Assembly (NCBI GenBank): GCA_029237775.1
Contig: JAQZBR010000002.1
Span: forward strand, 248,001 to 312,000
Origin: Bacteroidota bacterium
Lineage (GTDB): Bacteria > Bacteroidota > Bacteroidia > 2-12-FULL-35-15
Length of the DNA: 64,000 nucleotides
Reading direction: 5' to 3'
The notes beneath the pieces were generated by a model. It had not been told where the DNA came from. It saw nothing but the letters and a program-made list of their open reading frames with translations, and ran no database searches. The position numbers and the translations under genes were made by a program. Each line of letters begins with the position of its first letter. Within the stretch, counting starts at the first letter, position 1. Shown here in pieces: positions 49,997 to 57,556 of the stretch.

Positions 49997-51403
49997 ATGA
50001 CAAAGATCAAATTTGGAACAGACGGATGGAGAGCCATCATTGCGAAAGACTTTACAGTTGATAATGTTGCGCGTGTAACTACGGCTACGGCTGAATGGGT
50101 AAAAAAGAATTTTGACAAGCCGAGCGTTGTAGTCGGCCATGACTGCCGTTTTGCAGGTGAGCTTTTTGCCGAAACGACTGCAAAAGTTCTTGCGAACGCA
50201 GGTATAAAAGTGTTTTTAGCTAAAGATTTTGTTTCAACACCAATGGTTTCTTTGGGAACAAAGAATTTGAAAGCTTCATTAGGTGTCATCATCACAGCAT
50301 CTCATAATCCACCTTCCTACAATGGTTATAAGCTAAAAGGCCACTTTGGCGGACCATTGCTTCCTGCTGACATTCAGAAGATCGAAGATATTATCCCGGA
50401 AAGCAATTCAATTGATGTCGAGACACTATCAATTAACGACTTTGTGAAAAAAGGAATGATCGAGTATGTTGATCTTGAAACGATGTACGTTGAGCATGTG
50501 GAAAAGAATTTCGACATGAACGCGATCCGCAATACAAACATGAATTTCGCTTATGATGCAATGTTTGGCGCGGGTCAGAATGTTATGCGCAGGTTATTAC
50601 CGGACATTACATTCTTGCATTGTGATTATAATCCCGGCTTCGAAGGTCAAGCTCCTGAACCGATACATAAGAATTTACAGGCGTTCTCTTCATTAATAAC
50701 AGAAAGTGGAGATATTGATTGCGGACTTGCAACTGATGGAGATGCCGATAGGATCGGTCTGTACAATGGCAAAGGTGAATTCGTTGATTCACATCATATT
50801 ATTTTATTGCTTATCAATTACCTTGTAACGCAGAAGAAATTCACCGGCAAAGTAGTTAATGCATTCTCGGTTACACCACGTGTAAAGAAAATGTGTGAGC
50901 ATTACGGATTGGAATACCAGGTTGTACAGATCGGGTTTAAGCACATTGCAGGGATCATGATCTCGGAAGATGTATTGTTGGGAGGAGAAGAGAGTGGAGG
51001 AATCGCGATCAAAGGACATATTCCTGAGCGTGACGGAATCTGGATGGGTTTAACTATCTGGGAATACATGGTGAAATCAGGTAAAACACTAGACCAGCTA
51101 ATTGCGGAAGTTTATAAGATCGTTGGCGAGTTCAAGTTTGAACGCAGTGATATGCATCTGAAAGAAGATGTTAAAAATTCTATCGTTGAAAATTGCAAGA
51201 ATAATAAATACAAAGCTTTCGGCTCATATAAGATCGACCGCATCGAAACGATTGACGGCTGGAAATACTTCTTTGACAACGGAGACTGGTTAATGATCCG
51301 CGCTTCGGGAACTGAGCCTGTATTGAGAAATTACGCGGAGTCAGAAACAACTGAAAAGGCATTTGCTATTTTGAAGGCTGCGGAGAAAGAGTTACTGGGG
51401 TAA
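49997..51403 (+). CDS. phosphoglucomutase/phosphomannomutase family enzyme
   Basis: The 468-residue protein is an alpha-D-phosphohexomutase. It starts at 49997 (MTKIKFGTDGWRAIIAKDFT). The phosphoserine loop TASHNPPSYNGYK holds catalytic Ser102; the metal loop TDGDADRIGLY (about 254-264), the sugar loop GGEESGGI and the phosphate-binding RASGTEPVLRNYAES near the C-terminus are all intact. Whether it prefers glucose-, mannose- or glucosamine-phosphate cannot be read from this. Monocistronic. Confidence 0.93.
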   Translation: MTKIKFGTDGWRAIIAKDFTVDNVARVTTATAEWVKKNFDKPSVVVGHDCRFAGELFAETTAKVLANAGIKVFLAKDFVSTPMVSLGTKNLKASLGVIITASHNPPSYNGYKLKGHFGGPLLPADIQKIEDIIPESNSIDVETLSINDFVKKGMIEYVDLETMYVEHVEKNFDMNAIRNTNMNFAYDAMFGAGQNVMRRLLPDITFLHCDYNPGFEGQAPEPIHKNLQAFSSLITESGDIDCGLATDGDADRIGLYNGKGEFVDSHHIILLLINYLVTQKKFTGKVVNAFSVTPRVKKMCEHYGLEYQVVQIGFKHIAGIMISEDVLLGGEESGGIAIKGHIPERDGIWMGLTIWEYMVKSGKTLDQLIAEVYKIVGEFKFERSDMHLKEDVKNSIVENCKNNKYKAFGSYKIDRIETIDGWKYFFDNGDWLMIRASGTEPVLRNYAESETTEKAFAILKAAEKELLG

Positions 51404-51748
51404 GGTTTTTACCACAAAGGCACTTAGCGCACTGATAGCTGAAATAAAAAAAGATCACTGAGAAATTGGTGGTCTTTTTGTTTGTTGATATTTATCAGAA
51501 GTTTTCTTTACAACCGTCATCCCGTGCACCGACACGGGATCTTCTTAACTTACAGTAAGTTCTAATTAACAGATTCCGTGTCGTGGCACGGAATGACGAT
51601 GTGGTGGTGGTCACATTTTCAACAACCATTCAAATGTTTGATCTTGAGATTGCTTCGTCATACTTCCTCGCTCCCGATAGCTATCGGGAGACGCTCCAAA
51701 ATACACCTTATTTTCCCTCCGTGACCTCAGTGCCTGAGTGGTAAAAAA
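51404..51748 (+). repeat. intergenic mosaic: composite inverted repeat and palindrome
   Basis: There is no gene. In order: an ACCACAAAGGCACTTAGCGC unit (51406-51432); a composite inverted repeat (51515-51598), whose outer arms CGTCATCCCGTG and CACGGAATGACG contain two inner hairpins (CCCGTG/CACGGG and CCGTG/CACGG); the 20-bp palindrome CTCCCGATAGCTATCGGGAG (51671-51690); and an inverted GTGACCTCAGTGCCTGAGTG unit (51719-51749). A second copy of the composite inverted repeat lies at 59796-59886. Confidence 0.75.
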
Positions 51749-53083
51749 CTACGAGTCGTGTCGTCTCGTCCTCTTCTTCGCATTCTTTCCTTTCAGCTTC
51801 TCACGCTGAGCAGGTCCACCCAGGTTCACTTTCTGATTCTTCAAGCTCTTCTCATGAAATGCAGGGCCTCTTTCAGCCTTTTCTTTCTGAGCTTTCAGGT
51901 ATGCTTTATCAAATTTCGGTTTTGATTCTTCTTCTTCAATAAGCATTGTAGAAATTTTCACTTCAGAAGGCAATGGCTGATAATCCATTCCTTTGTTCAT
52001 CATCTTCTCGATGATATCCTGAAGTTCCTGTTCCTTTTCATTAGCGAATGAGATCGCAATACCATCCTTGTTTGCGCGTCCGGTACGGCCAATACGATGG
52101 ATGTAATCTTCCGGAATCTCCGGCATTTCGAAATTGATAACGTGTGACACGTCTGAGATGTCAAGTCCGCGGGCTGCCACATCAGACGCAATTAAAACCC
52201 GGATCGAACCTTCTTTGAACTCTTTAAGAATGCGGATACGATGCGCTTGTGATTTCCCTGAGTGGATGATCCCGAATGTATCTTTGATCTTCGTGTTCAT
52301 GTGCTCAAGCAAACGATCCGCGATCTTGATGGTGTTTGTAAAAACAAGCACTTTACTCAATTCTTTATCATTTAAGATCAGGTGCTCAAGTAGTGCTGCC
52401 TTTGTAAAGAAATTCGGAACGTGAAATACACGCTGTTCGATCTTCTCCAGCGGAGTACCATGGGCAGCGATCTCGATCTTTTCAGGATCGTTAAAATATT
52501 TTGAAAGAAGCTTTTCTATCTCCTCGTTCATGGTCGCGGAGAAAAGAATGTTCTGCCTTTTAACAGGCAGGGTTTCAAGGAATGTATTCAGCTGCTGCTG
52601 AAAGCCTAATCCAAGGAGCTGATCAACTTCATCAAGGACCAGCTTCTGAATTGATTTTAAACGAAGAATTCCTGTAAGAACTATATCTACAAGTCTTCCG
52701 GGAGTAGCGACCAAAATATCGATCCCGTCATAGACCTTTTGTTTTTGAGTGGTAATATTTGTTCCGCCATAAATTCCTTCATAACGAATGCTTGAATACG
52801 TTGTAAGCTTTTTGATCTCCGCCACGATCTGTAAAACGAGTTCACGCGTAGGAACAACGATCAATACACGCGGATGTTTCTGTTCGGAGTATGTTAACTG
52901 CCTTAGGATGGGCAGGAGGTAAGCAAAGGTCTTACCTGTACCCGTTTGTGCGATCCCAACTACATCCCGTCCCGACATGATAACAGGAAATGATTTTACC
53001 TGAATTGGAGTCGGCTGGATATATTCCAGATCATCCAGGGCATTTCGTAAAGGGCGGTTGAGATTGAGTTCTTCGAAGGTCAT
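51749..53083 (-). CDS. DEAD-box-family RNA helicase with DEVD motif II
   Basis: The 444-residue protein starts at 53083 (MTFEELNLNRPLRNALDDL). It has Q motif (YIQPTPIQ), motif I AQTGTGKT, Ia PTRELV, Ib TPGRLVD, motif II LDEVDQLL, III FSATM, IV VLVFTNT, V ARGLDI and VI HRIGRTGR. Motif II is DEVD rather than DEAD, a conservative Ala-to-Val change. The C-terminal basic tail (GPAQREKLKGKNAKKRTRRH) should help RNA binding. RhlE-like in build. The extension to 53191 is repeat DNA; a -7 box lies 18 nt upstream of 53083. Confidence 0.9.
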   Translation of the reverse strand: MTFEELNLNRPLRNALDDLEYIQPTPIQVKSFPVIMSGRDVVGIAQTGTGKTFAYLLPILRQLTYSEQKHPRVLIVVPTRELVLQIVAEIKKLTTYSSIRYEGIYGGTNITTQKQKVYDGIDILVATPGRLVDIVLTGILRLKSIQKLVLDEVDQLLGLGFQQQLNTFLETLPVKRQNILFSATMNEEIEKLLSKYFNDPEKIEIAAHGTPLEKIEQRVFHVPNFFTKAALLEHLILNDKELSKVLVFTNTIKIADRLLEHMNTKIKDTFGIIHSGKSQAHRIRILKEFKEGSIRVLIASDVAARGLDISDVSHVINFEMPEIPEDYIHRIGRTGRANKDGIAISFANEKEQELQDIIEKMMNKGMDYQPLPSEVKISTMLIEEEESKPKFDKAYLKAQKEKAERGPAFHEKSLKNQKVNLGGPAQREKLKGKNAKKRTRRHDS

Positions 53084-53101
53084 GATAATTACTTTAGCCT
53101 G

Positions 53102-53109
53102 CAAAGATA
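53102..53109 (-). promoter_or_regulatory. -7 box of the RNA helicase gene
   Basis: TATCTTTG on the minus strand (CAAAGATA on plus) ends 18 nt before the ATG at 53083 and supports that start. Confidence 0.55.
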
Positions 53110-53810
53110 GCTGAAATAATCGGGTTAGCCGCTTTTCGGGTTTTACGGGATGAAGTTTTACCACGGAGGAACGGAGTACACGGAGAGGCACAAAGAATTC
53201 TGATTTGATCTCGCGATGGCTTTGTGCAAAATAATTTTAAATGCAAGCAGTATCTGTTCCCCGCCTTTCAGGAGGGGCTAGGGGAGGTGTGACGGGATGT
53301 GGCTGTGTAGAATGGAACGCGGATTTTTATGATTTTTATGTTGGGCGTTATGATGAGCTTCGCTCAAATATGATAAATTATGATTTGATTTTATTATGGC
53401 TTGCCGGAATATCCGTTCTAAATAAGAAACGATGAGATCCACTCGGCCGCTCCCGATAGCTATCGGACAGGATGACAATCTACTGTGGCTTTGCGCAAAA
53501 TAATTTTAAATACAAGCAGTATCTGTTCCCCGCCTTTCCGGAGGGGTTAGGGGTGGTGGAAACGAAACTAAATACTACGTAGATTTCGCAGATTTTTTAA
53601 ATGATAAAACATGATCACTTGCGCGATTACGATGAAAATTATGATTTGAGTTTAAGATGGCTTTGCCGAAATATTTTGTTTTTAAATCAATCGAGAGAGA
53701 TTCAATTCGGCTGCGGGCAGAGTTGCGAAAATTGCGAAGCGATAATCTGTGAAAATCTGTGTGATCTGTGGTCAAAATTTTCTATGTCATCTTTGGTCGT
53801 TACAAAACCA
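53110..53810. repeat. 700-bp intergenic mosaic of at least five repeat families
   Basis: No gene is supported; short ORFs here are repeat shadows. In order: ACCACGGAGGAACGGAG (53154-53197); a unit starting GCAAAATAATTTTAAATGC and ending AGGAGGGGCTAGGGG, at 53221-53290 and again at 53490-53560; GAACGCGGATTTTTATG, then GAGCTTCGCTCA and GGCTTGCCGGAAT (53314-53410), with a partial copy at 53636-53672; the palindrome CCCGATAGCTATCGGA (53452-53467); and AATCTGTGAAAATCTGTGTG (53731-53778). Confidence 0.75.
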
Positions 53811-54635
53811 TCATTGTACAATCACCTGCAATGCCGAGTTCCTGAATGCCGATTTATTAAACGGGAGCATTTGGTTATTATCAATAACGAGCCTGTCAAG
53901 CATTTGAATGTTTCTCAAACATGTCGGCAAAAATCCAAATGCTCCGCAGCGGGACAGGTCAAGTTCTCTTAACTTGATCATAAAGCAAATGCTTTCAGGT
54001 ACCTGGACAAAACTATTTTTTCCTATGTATAAATAAATCAGGTTAGTCAGTTTCGCACTCGATTCAGGAAGTCCGGGAAGATCATTGTTATTTATATATA
54101 ACTGCTCCAATTGAACCATTTTACCCAGACTATCCGGCAGGCTTGTTAGTTTGTTGTAAGAAAGAAAGAGTTGTGTCAATTTTTTTAAATTACAAATGCT
54201 GCCCGGCAGTGCTGTAAGTTCATTGTCCTTCACAGAAAGCTGCTTTAATGAATTTAATTCGCCTATACTTTCAGGCAAAGCGGTTATTCGGTTGCTGCTG
54301 ATCAATAGAAATTCCAGCTTCTTGAGATTGCCTATACTATCGGGAAGTGATTGCAATTTGTTTCTGAAAACATTCAGCCTTTTAAGGTTTGACAGATTGC
54401 ATATCTCGTCAGGAAGCACTTTCAGCTTATTGTTGTTCAGATCAAGGATCTCAAGATTTTTAAATTTTCCTATTTCGGGAGGCAAAACGGTAAGGTTATC
54501 ATAGCTAAGCTTCAGGTGATAAACCGCAGAAGGGTTGATCAGAGCACTTTGCATCGACTTGTAAACGACCCCGCGTTGGGAATAAGCCGTACAGCTCAGA
54601 AAAAGATATATGACCGCGAACAGTCTTCTCATCAT
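53811..54635 (-). CDS. secreted leucine-rich-repeat protein
   Basis: The 274-residue protein has a signal peptide (MMRRLFAVIYLFLSCTAYSQ) and about eight LRRs of 23 residues (LxxLPxxIGxLxxLxxLxLxxN), for instance LKVLPDEICNLSNLKRLNVF and ITALPESIGELNSLKQLSVK. The repeats end near residue 250 with a short C-terminal cap (LPFNKSAFRNSALQVIVQ). LRR proteins of this kind usually bind other proteins; the partner is unknown. Its ATG overlaps the stop of the TMEM175-like gene (ATGA), so it is coupled to that operon. Confidence 0.85.
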   Translation of the reverse strand: MMRRLFAVIYLFLSCTAYSQRGVVYKSMQSALINPSAVYHLKLSYDNLTVLPPEIGKFKNLEILDLNNNKLKVLPDEICNLSNLKRLNVFRNKLQSLPDSIGNLKKLEFLLISSNRITALPESIGELNSLKQLSVKDNELTALPGSICNLKKLTQLFLSYNKLTSLPDSLGKMVQLEQLYINNNDLPGLPESSAKLTNLIYLYIGKNSFVQVPESICFMIKLRELDLSRCGAFGFLPTCLRNIQMLDRLVIDNNQMLPFNKSAFRNSALQVIVQ

Positions 54636-55222
54636 GAGTGAGTATGTGGATCAAGTGTTTTTTCAATGTTTTTATCCGGCATCCACCATAAAACGGCAAC
54701 TGCCAGGAACATCGCTCCGGAAATTAAAGGATGCAGGAAAGCCGCTGGAATAGCTATACTATAAAGAATCATAGAGGTCATGCCTTTTTTCACTTGTTTC
54801 TTTAAAGGGTTGGATAGGTCAGGATGATGAGCTTTGCTTTTAGTAATGATCCTTAACAAAACAAAATAAGTAATGCCACACATGTCCAGGATCACTGCAT
54901 ATAAAGCTACGGTAGGGGCATTGAAAGCGGACTCTCCCATCCATTCTGTTGCAAAGGGTACCAATGAAAGCCAGAACAACAAATGCATGTTTGCCCAAAG
55001 CATTTTACTGTTAACGTTCTCAACAGCATGCAGGAGATGATGATGGTTACCCCAGTATATCCCGATCATCACAAAGCTGATCACATAACTGGTCAATACC
55101 GGAAACAGATGCTTCATATCTTCCCAGCTTGTGCTTTTTGGGATCTTCAGCTGCAGCACCATAATGGTAATAAGGATCGCGATCACGCCATCACTGAACG
55201 CTTCTAACCTTGTTGATTTCAT
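54632..55222 (-). CDS. TMEM175/DUF1211-family membrane protein
   Basis: The 196-residue protein matches bacterial TMEM175-like cation (potassium) channels: the hallmark RxxxFSDGVxAIxxT reads RLEAFSDGVIAILIT (about 5-19), and about six hydrophobic segments follow, including MIGIYWGNHHHLLHAVENVN. Channel activity is inferred from the family. The start lies 32 bp inside the upstream HIT gene; no later start could retain the FSDG motif, so the long overlap appears real. Confidence 0.88.
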   Translation of the reverse strand: MKSTRLEAFSDGVIAILITIMVLQLKIPKSTSWEDMKHLFPVLTSYVISFVMIGIYWGNHHHLLHAVENVNSKMLWANMHLLFWLSLVPFATEWMGESAFNAPTVALYAVILDMCGITYFVLLRIITKSKAHHPDLSNPLKKQVKKGMTSMILYSIAIPAAFLHPLISGAMFLAVAVLWWMPDKNIEKTLDPHTHS

Positions 55223-55667
55223 ATACCAACTTGTTTTTTATCTCAGATGCTATACGGTTAAGTTCGTTTCTTTGCGGAGGATTGTAATACTCTTCACTGA
55301 ATCGAAATCCGAAACCGTCATTTTTAAATCGGGGAAAAACATGAAGGTGTGCATGAAAGACTTCCTGTCCCGCAGCTTCACCATCCGCCATAATATAGTT
55401 AACCCCTTCACATTTCAGATCATTGCTTTTTAAAGCCGAAGCAATCTGTATTCCTACTTTGAACATGTATTCACCAATCTGGTTTTGTTCCGGGCCAATG
55501 AAAGGAAGGTGTTGTTTCGGAATGACGAGAATATGTCCCGGATTTACAGGCTGAATGTCCATTACGGCAATTACCTGATCGTCTTCATAGACAATGCTGG
55601 CTTCTTCGCGCTTTTCGATGATATTGCAAAAAACACACTCTTCTTTTTCTTCTTTCATGATCTTCAT
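55191..55667 (-). CDS. HIT-family protein
   Basis: The 158-residue protein is a histidine-triad nucleotide hydrolase or transferase relative. It contains CVFCNII (zinc-type cysteine pair), VMDIQPVNPGHILVIPKQH and the triad HAHLHVFPR (about 104-112). Substrates are probably dinucleotide polyphosphates or AMP conjugates. The ATG at 55667 overlaps the RlmI-like stop (ATGA). It overlaps the TMEM175-like gene by 32 bp downstream. Confidence 0.9.
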   Translation of the reverse strand: MKIMKEEKEECVFCNIIEKREEASIVYEDDQVIAVMDIQPVNPGHILVIPKQHLPFIGPEQNQIGEYMFKVGIQIASALKSNDLKCEGVNYIMADGEAAGQEVFHAHLHVFPRFKNDGFGFRFSEEYYNPPQRNELNRIASEIKNKLVYEINKVRSVQ

Positions 55668-56875
55668 TCAATATGTACCACCAGTCCTTTGAGGTATTCA
55701 CCTTCAGGGTGAAAAATATTCACACAATGGTCGGGCGGTTGTGAAAGATGATGTAATACACGCACATTTCTGCCCGCTTCAATCGCTGCTGCCATAACAG
55801 TGCTGTTGAATGTATTTTTATCCACCACCTGTGAACAGGAGAAGGTAAATAATAAGCCACCCGGCTTTATCTGCTTCATTGCTTCATAATTGAGGCGTTT
55901 ATAACCCATTACGGCATTATGTTTTACATTCTGATGTTTTGCAAAGGCAGGAGGATCAAGTACAATAATGTCATAAGTATTATCGCGGTGCTTCAGGAAT
56001 TCAAATGTATCCATCGCGAAAGACTGGTGATTTTTTATCTCATTCAGCTGAATATTCCGGTCGGTCAGTTCAATGGCTTTTTTTGAAATGTCTATCGAGT
56101 GAACTTCTTTTGCACCGGCATTTGCTGCATATACCGAAAATCCTCCTGTGTAGCAGAATGTATTGAGAACCACTTTGTCTTTCGAGTAGTATGCCAAAAG
56201 TTCCCTGTTCTCGCGTTGATCCAGGAAGAATCCTGTCTTTTGTCCCCCTTCAAAATCAATGTAAAACTTATTATGATTTTCAATAGCGATAGTCTCTTCT
56301 TTTACCGAATCATTTCGCCACAAGTACCCGTTCGGAGCTTTTATAGCAGCTTGTTTAGGCATCGTGTCTTCACTTTTGTCGTAAGCCGCGATCAGTTTAT
56401 CCCCATAGATATCTCTCAGGCATTCAACCAATAGTGGCTTTAAAAGATGCATTCCGATAGAATGGCTTTGAAAGACTGCGGTTCCGTTATAAAAATCGAT
56501 CACCAGTCCGGGTAAACCATCACCTTCACCAAAGAACAAACGATAACAATTGGTAGCAGGATTATTTGTCAGGTTTAATTGAGATCTGAAATCATAGGCC
56601 TTTTGCAGTTTACTTTTCCAGAAAGCTTTATCCGGTTCTACAGCGGTGAATGAGAACATCCTGATCGCGATCGAACCGATCTGGTAATGTCCCATACCAA
56701 GCAATTCATTTTGTGAAGTGTACACTTCAACAACATCTCCTTCACGAAGATCTTCAGCATCATGGTCTGGTGGCAGACTTATCTTTTTAATCGCACCTGA
56801 AAACACCCAAGGGTGAAATCGTTTAAGGCTATGGTCTTTTCCGCTGTGAAGGGTAACTTTGATGTATTCGGGCAT
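55664..56875 (-). CDS. class I rRNA large subunit methyltransferase (RlmI-like)
   Basis: The 403-residue product is a SAM-dependent RNA cytosine-C5 methyltransferase of the RlmI type. An N-terminal PUA domain (1-85; RFHPWVFSGAI, EVYTSQNELLGMGHYQ) precedes a central EEHEE-like region and the Rossmann methyltransferase: FCYTGGFSVYAANAGA (SAM motif, about 240-255), IDISKKAIEL, and motif IV IIVLDPPAFAKHQ, then FTFSCSQVV. In E. coli the enzyme modifies 23S rRNA C1962. The target here is inferred. It heads the run with HIT, TMEM175 and LRR. Confidence 0.9.
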   Translation of the reverse strand: MPEYIKVTLHSGKDHSLKRFHPWVFSGAIKKISLPPDHDAEDLREGDVVEVYTSQNELLGMGHYQIGSIAIRMFSFTAVEPDKAFWKSKLQKAYDFRSQLNLTNNPATNCYRLFFGEGDGLPGLVIDFYNGTAVFQSHSIGMHLLKPLLVECLRDIYGDKLIAAYDKSEDTMPKQAAIKAPNGYLWRNDSVKEETIAIENHNKFYIDFEGGQKTGFFLDQRENRELLAYYSKDKVVLNTFCYTGGFSVYAANAGAKEVHSIDISKKAIELTDRNIQLNEIKNHQSFAMDTFEFLKHRDNTYDIIVLDPPAFAKHQNVKHNAVMGYKRLNYEAMKQIKPGGLLFTFSCSQVVDKNTFNSTVMAAAIEAGRNVRVLHHLSQPPDHCVNIFHPEGEYLKGLVVHIE

Positions 56876-56941
56876 ATTGTACGTATAACGAATTTTTACG
56901 AATTTACGAATCTGCGCTTAGTAGCAGCGCAAAATGATTAT

Positions 56942-57556
56942 TTACTTATTTAAATCGGCTATAAACCTATACGGCCATTTCGCATGCTCTCCTGCATAAT
57001 CAACACCAACGCGCGGACCGGCAATTATATCTTTTTTCGGGATTTTTAATCCGCGGTCTTCGATCCAGATCACATTACCTGTCAGGTCCAGACCTGTATG
57101 TTTGGTTTTGATCCCCAATGCCTGTGAGACTGTTCCGGGGCCTCCTGCAAGCTTATTTTTTTTATCGTCCTTAACAAAGATCTCCGGTTTTTTATCAGTC
57201 GTGATATTCCTTCGTTTTAAAATGGCAGGTAACCCCTCAACAGGTTTGATCGCTCTTACCAAAACTGCGTGAGGGGTGTCTTTAAAATTTGTAACGATAT
57301 TAAAAAGATGATGAATTCCGTAACACAAATAAACATAGCTTACTCCGCCTTCCGCAAACATGATCTCTGTGCGGTTCGTACGCTTATTGCCAAATGCATG
57401 CGAAGCACGGTCAATCTCCCCTTCATAAGCTTCGGTTTCTGTGATGATCCCGCAGGTAAGCTTCCCATCTATCTTTGTGCAGAGGTATTTTCCAAGCAGA
57501 TCTTTCGCCACCTGAACGACATCTTCATTTAAATAAAAGTCTTTCTCGAGCTTCAT
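56942..57556 (-). CDS. DNA-3-methyladenine glycosylase (AAG/MPG family)
   Basis: The 204-residue protein matches the AAG family that excises alkylated purines: DLLGKYLCTKIDGKLTCGII, TEAYEGEIDRASHAFGNKRT, GVSYVYLCYGIHHLFNIVT, VLVRAIKP, and GGPGTVSQALGIKTKHTGLD. The catalytic Glu is in TEAYEG (about 41-46). The ATG overlaps the recQ stop by 4 bp (ATGA), giving a DNA repair pair. Confidence 0.93.
   Translation of the reverse strand: MKLEKDFYLNEDVVQVAKDLLGKYLCTKIDGKLTCGIITETEAYEGEIDRASHAFGNKRTNRTEIMFAEGGVSYVYLCYGIHHLFNIVTNFKDTPHAVLVRAIKPVEGLPAILKRRNITTDKKPEIFVKDDKKNKLAGGPGTVSQALGIKTKHTGLDLTGNVIWIEDRGLKIPKKDIIAGPRVGVDYAGEHAKWPYRFIADLNK

Noticed and set aside
51671-51690. palindrome as a phage attachment or plasmid resolution site
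   Set aside because: It occurs four times between ordinary genes without integrase or resolvase; a dispersed repeat fits better.
53084-53191. 36-codon N-terminal extension of the RNA helicase
   Set aside because: It lies in dispersed repeat DNA and upstream of a -7 box; the family starts at MTFEELNLN.
53221-53810. CRISPR array
   Set aside because: Repeats are of several families, irregularly spaced and unequal in length; no cas genes are near.
53601-53972. 123-codon plus-strand frame in the repeat mosaic
   Set aside because: Half lies in dispersed repeats and the rest opposite the LRR gene.
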